Assembly: GCA_023091665.1 (NCBI GenBank)
Contig: JALJCQ010000007.1
Span: 372,001 to 436,000, forward strand
From: Pythium myriotylum
Lineage: Eukaryota > Oomycota > Peronosporomycetes > Pythiales > Pythiaceae
Reading direction: 5' to 3'
Length of the DNA: 64,000 nucleotides
The position numbers and the translations under genes are program-made. The notes under the pieces were generated by a model, which had not been told where the DNA came from, made no database searches, and saw only the letters and a list, made by a program, of their open reading frames with translations. Below, piece after piece: positions 10,932 to 22,888 of this stretch (positions within the stretch are counted from its first letter, which is position 1; every line of letters begins with the position of its first letter).

Positions 10932-12560
10932 TTATACTATGTAGATTCGCCGAAGCGGAGCTTTGGGGATTGAGAAACAGAGGCTCGGCAGTTTCAACGT
11001 ATGAAGAGTATCAAAAACCTTGCCCAGCATACATTTAACATCCTGGAGTTCCGACACGACTTCACGACACCCAGCGACTCCTCGTTCGAGCGCCTCTGAA
11101 AAGGTGTAGATACCCACGTACTGCTCGCTGAGCTCCCGTTCACTCATGTTTTGCTTGATATACTGCACAGGAAGCGCGAGAAGATTGTCCATCACGAAGT
11201 GTTTGCGAATATAGCGGCCCCACTCTTTCAACTCGAAAACGGACGCAGCGCGTAGCCGCATGCCACGAGCAGCAAGCGCGATGTTTTCGTGGATTATGTG
11301 GGTTGGTGCAAGTGCGTGCGTCTCATCGAAGTACATGAGTAGAGTAGCTGCGAGACAATCTGCAAAGGCTTGTTTCTGAATCTTCGAAAAATAGATTCGC
11401 CGCATGATGGCTGCAAATTCAGTAACGCGAGCATGTGATGCGTGGTGTTGCCTTGTAAAGCAGGAAAGCAAAGGTGGTATTCCGGCACAATCAGGATCTG
11501 TCCAACCCCCCCCCCCCCCCCCCCCCCAAGACTTTTGCAATTGTTTGATCGCTGGCTGACGTGGGAGATATATACTCCATCAGTGTTGCAAAACCGTCCA
11601 TGCTCCATAAACCGCGATGCGCGAGGTCAGTCAGCTTACGTCCCCGTGGCTACTAGCGTGGGCCGCCCCCACCGCGACGCGCTGAATACGACTGCAGCCC
11701 CGGCGTGGGAATCGCACCAACGTCAGACTGATACAAGCTTTTGAGAAGGCGCAGTTCGTGACTCGTTTTTGCTGTCTATGATCTGAGAGAAGACGCGATT
11801 GGAAGCGTTGCATGGATCGGCGACACAAGTTGACACGCCAGAGAATGAAAAGGATCAATACTCCAGCATCCAGGGGAGCAAAATACGGATATTGAATGTT
11901 GCTGGCGGACCTTTAGGCTACATTTGCACGATATGAGTATCAGTACGAGCGTCGAAGAGCAACAAAACTCTTACCGTCTGACGTCGATCACCAAATACCG
12001 ATCCAACCAATGCAGATTGTCGAAAAGGAGACTTCCAATATCCGAGCTGCGTCCGATCGTCAATCATTGATTGTTCAAAAGCGAGCGATCCATGAGGGTT
12101 GTTGCGCGGTTTTGCAAGAAAAGCATTTTACTCATCTCTTCGAGATGTTCAAGCGTCATCATAGCTACCTGGTCTTTGAGAAACGCTTACCGGTTTTTAT
12201 CGCTTGGAGAACGAACTGTTCATGGAGGTTCCGTTGGCATCTCTTATACCAGTCGCTTTCTCGCTTAAAAAAAAACGTGGGTACATTCATCTCGAGCTGC
12301 CGTTTGATCGAGCTAAGATAGTTCATGGATGTCTGCCAGCTGATGTCGTCGTGTAGGAGATAAAAACAAACTTGCCCACCAAATCCTTTGTCACATCTTT
12401 CTTCCTCAGAGTCTCAAAGGTTCGTCCATACTCAACCTTCTGGAGAAATGCATTGAACTTTGCACGCACCGAGGTATCCTGTTTGCTGACGAGTCACCTA
12501 GCTCCAGGTCCATGAGGTCTATGATGGCCTCAGCAGTCTTTTTCGTCTTGGGCTGCCATC
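10932..12560 (-). pseudogene. Crypton tyrosine recombinase, degraded
   Basis: Minus-strand translation gives the parts of an oomycete Crypton in order. VRAKFNAFLQKVEYGRTFET (about 12470) and ISWQTSMNYLSSIKRQLEM (about 12335) form the N-terminal SAM-like region. WYKRCQRNLHEQFVLQAIKT follows (about 12250), then LHWLDRYLVIDVRR (about 12010). LTDLAHRGLWSMDGFATLME, then YISPTSASDQTIAKVLGG (11640-11528), is the C-terminal catalytic block with the candidate nucleophilic Tyr. After a G run (C at 11506-11527 on the plus strand) comes WTDPDCAGIPPLLS and a long C-terminal tail ending at 10932. The expected Arg-Arg-Gly box upstream of the His block reads HAG, and several stops and frameshifts occur. The copy is inactive. 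Confidence 0.65.
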
Positions 12561-12691
12561 TCGACGGCCACCAAGTCCAAAACTGACTTCAACCGGAGGA
12601 GGCCACACATGGATGTTGCATGAATGTGGCGAATATTACTTAAATGTTACGCAACCTATCTTCGGCGCCGAAGATGATTCGATACACTACT

Positions 12692-12787
12692 GTATCATCT
12701 TGAACTATTAGACGTCTCCCTCTTTTTGACTCTATCACTGTACTCCACCTTGATATGACAAAATGTTTCAAGAAATTACCAAAACAT
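12692..12787. repeat. Diverged partial copy of the 350-bp repeat
   Basis: About 95 bp starting GAACTATTAGACGTCTCCCT match the first part of the 350-bp repeat (12850-12944 and 20695-20790) with scattered substitutions. It is an older copy lying in tandem just upstream of the full one. Confidence 0.7.
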
Positions 12788-12833
12788 GTAAATCCGATAT
12801 AAAGGGTGGAGGGGCTTAACGTACTCCTTCGGA

Positions 12834-13190
12834 GCACTGCCAGTATAATCTTAAACTATTAGACGTCTCCCTCTTTTTGACTCTATCACTGCACTCCGCC
12901 TTGATCTGACAAAATGTTTCAAGGAATTACCAAAAGCTCTGATGTCTCTTGGATCGCAGGATGACTTGCTTCTGAACCCCTGCCGCTTTTGACATCTGTG
13001 TTTTTTCTCCGAAAGAATTTCGGTGAGGTTCGATGTGGACCTTGCACGTGGGTCCTTAAAGCTGGTGAGCATGCTGAGGAACAACCCACGGTTACTCGTG
13101 GTTTCACGCCGGTTTACGGGCTTCGCCGAATAAGTGGAGGGAAATCTCTAATCGCTGATTTGCGAAGCGTCAGTTGCAAAGAGGGAGAGC
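12834..13190. repeat. 350-bp direct repeat, left copy
   Basis: This is apparently identical to 20681-21033 and in the same orientation, sharing CCAGTATAATCTTAAACTAT at one end and GAGGGAGAGCAA at the other. Its inner edge falls inside the intron of the broken Helitron helicase. No protein is recognised in it. Together with the right copy it brackets the Helitron and the compact pogo-like element, about 7.5 kb in all. Confidence 0.8.
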
Positions 13191-16100
13191 AACATCTACG
13201 AACATACGAGTGATATATAAGTACCTAACTCACCAGTAATATAGACAACCCGCCGAAAACTGATGTGGCGGTGTAGAGCTCGCGAAGTCGGCCGTCCATT
13301 AACTCGAGATGTCCTGCAGTAAGCATGGAGACTTCATCCACGACGACAAGAGCGACCCTTGGCCCAAACACGGTCTTCATATCTCCTTTGGAGCGAACCG
13401 ACGGGGTTCTGCCGTAGGACACCTTGAACGCCGAATGAAATGTACGGCCATTTGCCAAATGCACAGCCCCAGCACCAGTTGGACAAGTGCAAACAACTTC
13501 GTACTGCCGTCTTTCTAATTCAGAACAGATTCGCCGAACAACATACGATTTTCCGGTTCCCCCAGCACCATGTAACATGGTCAACGTCTGAGTGATTGGG
13601 CCACCAGAAAGAATACCACCGAGAACTTGCTCCAATACCACAATCTGATCAACAGAGAGACCAGTCGTGTCGAAGTCAGCGCGTTCACATGCAACCATCG
13701 GATCAAACAAAGCTCCGCGAGTTCGATGCAATTCGTCATTTCGTATCCCTGCGGAATCGCCGGCTGTCAAAGCCATCACCGCTGCGGCGTGCTCGCCAAA
13801 ACACACGAATCACGACCGTGCGGCAAGAATATTGCGGTTGATCCATCGCTGGGCACAGACGCACTCGAGACCACTCGAAACATTCGGGATAACGCTACAG
13901 TTAGTTCTGATAACTGCTCTCTCTTCCTCGGGTCAACCTTCAACGCGGCTTGAGTAATATAGAATGCAGCAACGTCTGAAGGTAATTGCCCGTCGAATTC
14001 GTCATCTGGCTGTACATTATTGTCGCGAACTTCGCATGAAGGTGGAGGAGCAACGTCCTTCCAAAAATCGTCCGCACGGTTGCGCCAATCCGAAATGGTG
14101 GCCTCCTTTGAACTCGAACGCCGCCCGCGTTTGATGACGTTTCGCAGATAACGATACCGTTGACGGTTGATAAAGGCAGCATCACTGCGATCCCATTCGG
14201 AACACAACTGCTCAAGACCAGTCTCGTCCCACGAATATTTCCGTTGTTCAACGTCCCAAGGCACAAACAGCGACAGCACGTACTGAGCAACCGAATCGCG
14301 ACTGGTCTGGTCCTTTTTACTCGACCCAGTTTTCCATGTTGGCGGCGGTGGGCCGGCCAGAATCGCCGTGTGCATTTTCATTCGGATACACCCTTCGTAG
14401 CTACCGTACAAAGGGTGGGAAACAGCAAACGGGAAGCGTGCACGCCTTGGCCTGCCTCTTGTCCGTTTGTGACCGACGTTTTTGTCGTTTTCGTCGCCTT
14501 CAACACTTGGAGTGATGGGCACCACATCAACGATACATTCGAACTCCATGGATGAGTACTCGCAAAAGAACTCACCGCGGTGAAGATAGGACATCGCTTG
14601 CGAAACGTAGACAACAGTGTCCCCCACATGGTAAGATCTTGCGCCACAGCCACTGTAGCGGACACCCGAGCTTTCCAGCTGTGCGTCGTTGTTAATAACC
14701 GCTGACAAGAACTCCAGCTCTGCGTCAACACCGTCCTCGGACCCACCAGTCTCGCAAGTTGCACATGTTTTTTTAACGACATCGTTGGTGTCGATGTGAC
14801 CGCTCTTCACGAACTTCAACGTGCTGCGGGGAAAGAGATACCAGAAGCTGTCACTTGATTGAAACGATCGGTGTCCGCACAAGGCGTACATCATCACAGT
14901 ATGTGACCATTCATGAGAACTGGAGAAAGCATTGACGGTTCTCGTGGCTAGATACATCCCCTTCCTTTTATCTGTGTCAGCGTCGTCAGATCGACTGGGA
15001 AAGGCCGCGACATGTTCAATTGCACTCAACATCGCAGGAATCGTGCTCCTCAGTGACAGCTCTTCTTTTGACATGTACGCTTGCTGGTACTCTTCAACCA
15101 CATCGCCCGCGTCCTCACCACTAATCAACGATGAATTTGTATGTGCTCCTGTCGCCGCTGCGAGAACCAAATTCGTCTCCACAAACATTGTATCTCGAGT
15201 TTCACGGCACAGCTCCCAAACAATTGGATCACGCAACGACGGTATAAAGAGTTGCCTCTTGTCTGGGTCGTACCCACCATCAATCTGAGCACAAACCAGC
15301 GAGTCTAGTTCTGAAACTTCAAATTCTGGACGTACGCCTTTCGCGAAATTTGCCCGTCGTGTGCTTTTAATGATCACTGGCCTTGTCGGACCGACGAACA
15401 CCCCAGCAGGTCGAGCCAATCGACACATATATTTTCCCCGCGTACCTTTGTAACATGTTGCACTGTGTGTGTGAAAGTTCGTCGACACAACACGTCTACG
15501 AGCAATCTCGAAGAACTCTTCGCAGGGTGAATCGATTGGAGGAAGAGGGAGCTCAAAAGAGCGGCGTGGTCTTTTACCCGCCATCTTCGAATCCTCACAG
15601 TCGATGTGAAGCTCAGCTGGAAGACTAGAACAGCATACCGAATTGATCCACTCCGCTGTTCGATCCTGCAACTTTTTGCAACACGACACTCGACTCAAAA
15701 GTTCTGGTGTATACGACGAACCGTACAACAACGAATGTACGTGCAGACGCCCGTCCACTTGTGTCTCGATCACGGCACAATGAGCGGCAATCATCCCGTA
15801 CCCACCGGCGATGCGGTTCATGTAGTGCTTGGAGACCCGTGTTTTCGACCGCTCGGGTGATCGGATAACAATATCGAAGGCAATTTGCACACATGTCTCA
15901 AACACGCGCACCGCTAACGCTGGGTACTGACTCGCAATTACAGGTCTTCGCCTAGCGCTGGTTCGTATGTCATCTGGTAGATCGGTGTATCTGAAATCCT
16001 GGCGAGAGTACACACAATTGTTTTGGTTCCAACATCCCGACTCTCGTATCAAAACAACGCGATGCAATAACAAGTCGTCTTGCTCTGGCGCTGCGATAGT

Positions 16101-18247
16101 AACCCAGTGTTGAGGAACACCATAACGATATCGTAACGCCGAGATCTTCGGTCGAGAACTAGCTCGTTCGAATGGGGAAAACGGAACACAACCTCCAACC
16201 AGCCTTAACACACGCAAAAGACTTGCGTTCAAACGTCTCGCTTCAGTAGTATCCGGATTTGCTTTCGCTATTCTCAACCTCTCCTGGAATGCACTCGAGT
16301 TCACGAGTGCGCCGAAGCGTTCGAGAACAGCGGGATGTGCCGACGCTGCCTTCACTGCCTGTTTAACAGCAGAATGCCTCTGTAATTGATTGAAAAGCAA
16401 AGACACCAGCTTCGTGCACTTCTCGAACCGGCCGTCGTGGTAATTGAGCAAATGGCGCACAAACCCTTTGTTCCACGTTCCATTCGGCAGACAAGACCCC
16501 CCGCGCAGGAACAGGTAGGGAAAGACACACGCAATCAAAACACCTTGGTTTGACCACTCTACAACAGGATCCTCGCCTCGGACGATTGGGATGGCATTTT
16601 CCTCCCTACCAATCTCCAAACAAGCGAGCATGGCATTCACGACAGCACTCCCCTTGGCACGCCCACTAGCCGCCGCGTCAGCTTTTAACACTGCTGCTCC
16701 ACGGATGATTGGCCCTTCCACATCACTATCACCACCATTAACAGCCGAATCTTCGCCAAATCGATCTCCTTCACGAACATCACCAACAATTCGCGAACGC
16801 TCGGAATCATCAACGGGAACCGATCGGTCGATAAAATCCTCAAGCTCGGCGAGCTGCGCACGACGTCGCATGCAGTCATCGATTACGATTTTGCCGTCAC
16901 GATATGCGTCATGCGTGTGTTTAAGCACCGCCAGCCACGAATATATCGCATCGGCCGGAAGCTCATAGAGCTTTCGGTAATAACCTTTCTTCAACTTCCA
17001 CAATTCAGTTGAGCCAACAAAAGTCACTTGAGGCAGACAGTCGTCATCCGTGCAGGGCAAAACCGTTGAACATTTGACTGGACCGTCCGAGGGGAAGCAA
17101 ATTACGTGGCCCGACGAATGCTTCCCAGATAGCGATAACTCAGACCCAAAACACCGCATGGTCGCGATGCAATTTAACGTGACGTCGTTCAAGACCGGTA
17201 AGTGTCTAAAACGACCGTAATCATGGCCTGATGCGATACTCCATTCGACCGCTCGAGGGTCACTACAACACGACGCACAAAGTACAATGCAATTGACATC
17301 CGGAACAAGATCTGGATTCAGGTGATAACACCGACCATCAACTCGTAAAACCTGAACATTTGCGTCAACCACAGCATCCGGCAATACTGACAGCGCGTCG
17401 ACCTCAACACGCGTCAACTGGAACGAAGGATGGAGATCATTCAATGAGGTTTCGACGATACGGTATTCGGGTGATCGAAGAACCTCGCAACATGACGCAC
17501 ACGACAGGATACGAAGAGAAGACCGAGCACTAATAGCTTCGTTGCACCGACGAACCTCGTCTGCTCCCACTGGCATATCGAGCGACCCAAGCAAACGCCT
17601 GACCGTTTTGCTTGACTCGGCTCCAGTCAGCCGTTCATCATTGAAAACAAACGCACGCGGATCGGTTGAACAACAGTGAAAAACAGCAGCGCCAGCCGCG
17701 GACAACTCGCGTAGTTCTGCTTCGCACTCAAAACATCTAGCTCGCGACGCGTTAACCAAATCAAACTGGTTGCCCGGCTCGATAGTGAAGCCAGCAGGGT
17801 TTTATCGACTTCACTCGCAGCATCACCACTGCCATCAGCCATCTCATCGACATCATCCCACATTTCTTGCCCACAAGACTCATCGTCAACGTTGTGGTCA
17901 CCTTGCAACGCATGATTCGCGTCGTGTTCGTCAGACGACTTATTCCCAGTTTCAAAAATACCATCTTGATCAGTCCTGCGACTCCGACCATCGCGAAAGT
18001 CGGCCACCAACGACCCGAACATCTTGTTTTCTTTGTAACTGCCCAGCACCGGCACATAATGATTTCGATCTTCGAATGGCACAATGGCTGCAATGCGGCT
18101 CGCAGAGCAGTGGTAGATCGCAATGGGCGGCTCCGTTTCATCGGACCCCATAAATTGGTTGTAGTTGTGAGGCGTCACGCACAACACACCATGTGCGCAC
18201 AACGTGACAATCGTCCGACGAAGCAAACCCACAGTTGGTTTGCTCAT
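13191..18247 (-). pseudogene. Helitron Rep/helicase, truncated and frameshifted
   Basis: This is the rolling-circle transposase of a Helitron. The start is ATG at 18247 (MSKPTVGLLRR). A Cys-rich N-terminal part (CFECEAELREL, CASCCEVLRS, CASCCSD) leads to a Helitron-like N domain and the HUH motif LHVHSLLYG. A candidate Y2 motif, EYQQAYMSKEE, follows. Near the end is a PIF1-type helicase with Walker A GAGGTGKSYV and Walker B VVVDEVSML. The frame shifts at about 17790 (before FTIEPGNQFDLVNASRARC) and again at about 13800. The helicase stops at GGLSILLV followed by GTGAGT, a real splice donor, but the intron is cut off at 13191 by the 350-bp repeat. The remaining helicase motifs are therefore absent on this strand. 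Confidence 0.85.
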
Positions 18248-18418
18248 TCAAACCGTCGGATGCCACCACCCAGTTCTCCTGATCCCATTCACTGAATCGT
18301 GCTCACAAAGCGAAACGCCAAAGCTGTCGCTCATGGGGACCCACGGCTAGAAGCTATATGGGAGAAATCCTCGTGTGAGCGACAGTGGAGGTTGTTCGCC
18401 CAATTGAAGCATTACGCC

Positions 18419-19041
18419 AGACTTCGAGAGCTCTACACCGCCACATCAGTTTTCGGCTATATTACTGGTGAGTTAGGTGCTTGTATATCACTCGTATGTT
18501 GGTAGATGTTCTAACTCATGTGCAGGTTGGTGATTTCTGTCAGCTAGAAGTTGTTTCGGGAGTGTCGTTGTGCAAGGCGATGTACAGCGATTCGAGCAAC
18601 GCAAGGGCAAGATTGTTATTCAGGAAGTTCAAAGTGATATTTCTCAAGCAGCAACAAAGGGCGTCGGGTTGCTCGACTCAACGTGATCCAGCTTGGCTGA
18701 TGAAATCAACGTTTCTCGTCACAAGTAACGACGACCGCACAGCGGTAAATGCAGCGATGGCGAAGACTCTGGACGTTTCGAAGGGCTCGCAGGCGTGGAG
18801 ATTTGAGCATCTATATGTCGCCGTTTCAAGAGTTCGTAGTGCCAGTCATATACGGTGCTTGGCTCTCCCGCCGGATTTTAATGTCCGTAGCTTAATGAAC
18901 CGTGGGCCTGTGATTTCGACAGTCAAGTGGCGCATGGATATTGACCACGATGGTATCTGGCAAACACCAACATCGATTCATAAACGGGCGCGGCCACCAG
19001 AGCGTGGTAGCAAAAGCTCAAGGCAGCACGCGAATAAATAA
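18419..19041 (+). pseudogene. Helitron helicase 3' part, opposite strand
   Basis: This fragment begins inside the same conserved stretch (LRELYTATSVFG) that ends the minus-strand Helitron and overlaps it for about 90 bp with several differences. It retains the complete intron (GTGAGT near 18470 to TGCAG at 18523). The next exon reads VGDFCQLEVVSG (helicase motif III), TFLVTSNDDRTAVN and FEHLYVAVSRVRSASHIRCL (motif VI), with a stop at 19041. Too few residues lie between these motifs, so an internal part is deleted. A 7-base loss (GGGTTGT) before the donor breaks the frame. It is a second Helitron copy, inverted relative to the first. Confidence 0.75.
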
Positions 19042-19300
19042 ACCACATCGCACTGTTGGATACTCTTTGTGAAACTGAAAGGCGTGGCTCTCAGGGGCTC
19101 GATGATCTTGATCAACCCAACTTCTGTCTTGTATTGAGTGTGTACTATTGTGTTCATATCTTCACTGGTATTACCGTCGCACGATTAACCTTGTCGACAC
19201 TACTTCAATCGGGGTAGCTTAGGCTGGCGGCGCTTTTTACTGCCGCATGTGCATGGAAAAGTTCTTTGTCAAACTGCACACAGATCACGCAATCATAATA

Positions 19301-20226
19301 ACGTATTCTTTCAGATAAAAGACCGGTCTTTTATTGATTTCTTGGCCGCAGGTTCCCAATTTTAGTGACATCGGTCTTGTATTCAAGCGGTCTTCTATTA
19401 TTTTGGGCAGTCTCGACCATGAGAACCGTGCACTCTGGATTCATTAACGAACGCAGCGATGATAGATATCGCATGTAGGACACGGCACGTTCACACACAT
19501 CGGTGTCCGCAAGTGTTGTCATGTTCGTGACCTTGCGAAGGGTCAAATCGTTGCGCCGCATGAAGCCTGCCAACCATCCGTCAGACGCGACAAGTCTTTC
19601 AAACCGACAGTGATAGAGATAGCGATGGCGATGTCAGCGATCCATGCTCTTGTAACCTTCTCCTTGCGAAGCCGGCGCTCGGTGATGAGATCGAGCAACT
19701 CGTTCTCTAGCGCTCCAAGAACGGGCTTACGACCACCGCCTGAGAGACGAAAAGAACGATCGAAGTCGCAACGGATGACGATACGATCGGACCACCACTT
19801 TCGACAATCACGCTCACGATTTTTCCAGCCCTTCGCCTTGAAGTGCGCTGCTGCACGAGAAGTGACCCCGCCGTTCTTCTCAATCCAGTCGATGACTTCG
19901 ATCTTGGTAGCGATGCTGATGCTGGCACGAACTGGACCCATGGTGAACGTTGGAGGCGGTGTTCTTTGAGGGGTGTAGCGGTGGTTGTTGGGTCTGAAAC
20001 TGGAGGTTATGATGGGTGACTCACTGCCAAGCCAGCAAGAGTGGTCCAGCAGTGCTGGCCCATGTCTGTGGGCCCTCAGGAATTCTGGTCAAATGTGTCA
20101 CACGTCACACATTTCAAGCGGCCTTCTATTGTGGCGGCCTTCTATTGTTACTGCATTGCTTCCAACCAGTCACTAAATCAGGGAGGTCTTGTATTCCAGG
20201 GAGGTCTTTTATTCTAAAGAATACGT
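19301..20226 (-). mobile_element. Compact pogo-like DNA transposon with TA target duplication
   Basis: The ends are inverted repeats: left ACGTATTCTTTCAGATAAAA (19301 on) and right, read inward, ACGTATTCTTTAGAATAAAA (from 20226), both continuing into AGACC. The dinucleotide TA flanks both sides (19299-19300 and 20227-20228), the target duplication of the Tc1/mariner-pogo superfamily. Subterminal copies of GGTCTTNTATT lie at both ends (19370-19405 and 20120-20215). The element is 926 bp and contains only the N-terminal part of a transposase. Confidence 0.85.
19331..19941 (-). pseudogene. pogo/Tc5-like transposase N-terminus inside the compact element
   Basis: From ATG at 19941 the frame reads MGPVRASISIATKIEVIDWI, a helix-turn-helix, then WKNRERDCRKWWSDR and GGGRKPVLGALENELLDLIT, a CENP-B/Tc5-type DNA-binding domain. 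A frameshift near 19575 leads into WLAGFMRRNDLTLRKVTNMT and ERAVSYMRYLSSLRS, the usual continuation in oomycete pogo proteins, and a stop at 19331. The whole DDE catalytic domain is absent: the 3' terminal repeat follows the stop almost at once. It could at most bind DNA. Confidence 0.75.
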
Positions 20227-20228
20227 TA

Positions 20229-20680
20229 GTTACCACCTTGCAAACCAACCACAACGATTTGCAACCCATTGAAACCTAGGAACTGATACCCCTCCCTAAA
20301 ACACACTACCCAACAACAAATTACCCTATCAACTACATACCAGTACAGTAGATTGTATTAAACGATGTCGCAAAATGCGTAGCCAACATTTGATAAAACC
20401 TCTCTCTGGGTAGAGTATCGTCAACGGCACAGCTACCACCCCCACAAACTCGAATAAACTTCAGCAGGTACATGACCCCTTACAGGTTATCAGTACCCTC
20501 AAATACTTATTAAACCTAGCCTCATTGAACGATATACCGCCGCAAACTATGGGTAGGTTTAAAAGCAAGAGTGATTGCGAAATAATGAGTGAAAGACTCA
20601 CCAAACGTAAGAACGCATAGCACTGACAAACATTCATTTGAGTGTGCTTGGGCTTCCGTATTTCATATTCTATGAAACAC
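20229..20680. other. No supported gene
   Basis: This AT-rich stretch lies between the pogo-like element and the right 350-bp repeat. No coding frame, hairpin or known element is recognised. Confidence 0.35.
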
Positions 20681-21033
20681 TACCAGTATAATCTTAAACT
20701 ATTAGACGTCTCCCTCTTTTTGACTCTATCACTGCACTCCGCCTTGATCTGACAAAATGTTTCAAGGAATTACCAAAAGCTCTGATGTCTCTTGGATCGC
20801 AGGATGACTTGCTTCTGAACCCCTGCCGCTTTTGACATCTGTGTTTTTTCTCCGAAAGAATTTCGGTGAGGTTCGATGTGGACCTTGCACGTGGGTCCTT
20901 AAAGCTGGTGAGCATGCTGAGGAACAACCCACGGTTACTCGTGGTTTCACGCCGGTTTACGGGCTTCGCCGAATAAGTGGAGGGAAATCTCTAATCGCTG
21001 ATTTGCGAAGCGTCAGTTGCAAAGAGGGAGAGC
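20681..21033. repeat. 350-bp direct repeat, right copy
   Basis: It matches 12834-13190 over its full length, apparently without differences, and lies in the same orientation. To its right the sequence changes abruptly (GCAATGCTC against GCAACATCT in the left copy). The identity implies recent duplication or recent homogenisation. Confidence 0.8.
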
Positions 21034-21377
21034 AATGCTCACACGATGCCTTCTACCGGCTAGAGTGACGACAAGCTGAAGGCCGTTGCGCCCGCGGCTG
21101 ACGGCATCTGCCGGTTGTTAATTAAGAAATCAGCATTTTTTCAATGTATCGAAGGGAAGTTAATGCGCTCGCACGATTCAATATCTCCTACTAATCTGTG
21201 CGCATTTACTTGCTGGAGATGCTGTTCAACGTCAAATCCTCGACCAGTCAATCCCTCTCCGAGCCGCTCGCGGTAGCTAAGTAGAAATCGCCTCATTTGT
21301 CTTTGCCCAGCGTTTCGTTCGTGGCGAAGGACCGTCACGAGCGCGTCGTGTTTGTCGTCGTCTCGGCGTCGTTTTTG

Positions 21378-21378
<1 letters not shown>

Positions 21379-21411
<33 letters not shown>
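21379..21411. repeat. 33-base G run
   Basis: This uninterrupted run of 33 G is the longest of seven G/C homopolymers in the window. The flanks (21034-21378 and 21412-21636) show no gene I can support. Confidence 0.9.
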
Positions 21412-21412
<1 letters not shown>

Positions 21413-21636
21413 ACGCGTGTAGACGATCGCACAAGGAGTCGTTTCGGTCGCGTTCGAGGAGACCACCTTCCATCGGAAAGCTGTTTGACCTGTTAAAGTT
21501 CATGCAGTGTCAGATTCGAGTCATTAATAACAGCAGGTTTTAGTACGTATTTTGCACGTGTGAACACACACCGTATCGTGTGCCTCTCTCTACATCGACA
21601 GCGATGCCACCGTAGTCGTGTAACCATTGTACCGGT

Positions 21637-21762
21637 GCACTATACTACACTAAACGACGTACATCCATGATGATTTTGGTGAGCTTACTCCGCCATCGTA
21701 CACTACACTACACTAAACGACGTAAATCCATGATGATGTTGGTGAGCTTACTCCGCCATCTC
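21637..21762. repeat. Tandem duplication, 63-bp period, two copies
   Basis: The block containing TAAACGACGTACATCCATGA and GGTGAGCTTACTCCGCCATC occurs at about 21637-21699 and again at 21700-21762 with a few substitutions. Its function is unknown. Confidence 0.8.
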
Positions 21763-22872
21763 TTTGAGGAGCCACAGGTCGTGGTACCACTGTTGAGCCC
21801 TCTGGCCACAGAAAAGCCAAGCGTTGTGTGCGACAGTCACACGACACAACAACAGGGCTCGTCGGAGAATGAGGCTACTGATGACAAGTTACAGTACCTC
21901 GAAGTTCCAGCGTTTGGACACAAAAAACTGGCTTTTAGCCCAAGAGATCCGGCTCTGTTTGCATCCCGAAAACTACTGGGGAAGCAAACATAGCCGAAGG
22001 TGTACTGGCTAGTACCCCTTCATGCACTCACCACCACATCACCTATGCCACCTTCATCGAGGGCCTCTTCTAATTTACTGGACGGAGGCGTTTGGCTTTA
22101 CGCTCGACATGTCACTAAGGCACTGCAATGTGATCCTCATGGGCGAGCGGCAGCAGAGTAAGAGAATCTTCTACTGTAACGAATAATGCAGCAAAATGAT
22201 GCGAATCTTGCACGATGAAGGTGATGACGCTTTTAGGTCAGTGGCATGTAGAGAACGCAAGGATAATAACGTCATTGAGCCGGCATACAAGATCATGATG
22301 ATGATGACGCCTGCCGTCGCGGAGTTCATGGTAACGGGACAAGCGATGACTGTTGTTGTGAAGCAAGTAATCCACTCATCATCCTGCTCAAGGATGGATG
22401 GTAACAATGACGTGTGGAATGTGCAAAAGGGGTGGAACATCTTACCTACGCCCTTGCATTGTGGTCCATACCGTAAAGATCTCGGTGTGCAATTACACGA
22501 CAACTTGAACTCCTACGTATTTTTCATCCAACGCTCAACTTGTTCACTCCCAAGTAACCTTTTCTACGAATTACTCAGTAGTCATCCGTTTATCAGAGCA
22601 CTCACTCATCATTGGTCCTTTTTTTACTCGCATGTCATGAATGGTCTCCAGCGAGAATAATCGATTCGTCCGCCAAGTAAAGGAGCCAGCGACGACTTGC
22701 TCCCAGGTCGCCTCTACTGGTCGGTCACTACAGCGTCGCCGACCGTTTCAACAACAGACGACACCCATGTCACCGCAAAGGAGACCGTCAGGTGGTTCCA
22801 CGAGATCGCCTGGACGTCTAGACCGGCTCGCCGGCCGGCCGCGAGGAACTCTAGCTGGCATCGTCGCCATCA
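21763..22872. other. No supported gene
   Basis: The longest open frame (22196-22660, plus strand) has no recognisable domain and unconvincing codon use, so I do not call it. The last 200 bases become GC-rich and lead into the elicitor promoter. Confidence 0.35.
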
Positions 22873-22888
22873 GCTCATTCCGCGATTC
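22873..22888 (+). promoter_or_regulatory. Oomycete initiator (Inr) of the elicitor gene
   Basis: GCTCATTCCGCGATTC matches the published oomycete Inr/FPR core consensus GCTCATTYYNCAWTTT at 14 of 16 positions and lies 34 bp before ATG 22907. The spacing fits the short 5' leaders of oomycete genes and supports that ATG over in-frame codons further upstream. Confidence 0.75.

Noticed and set aside
12834..21033. The 350-bp direct repeats as LTRs of one retrotransposon
   Set aside because: They lack TG...CA ends, and no gag or pol lies between them; the interior is Helitron and pogo-like DNA.
22196..22660. A 154-codon open frame before the elicitor
   Set aside because: No recognisable domain, irregular composition and no promoter-like element; probably chance.
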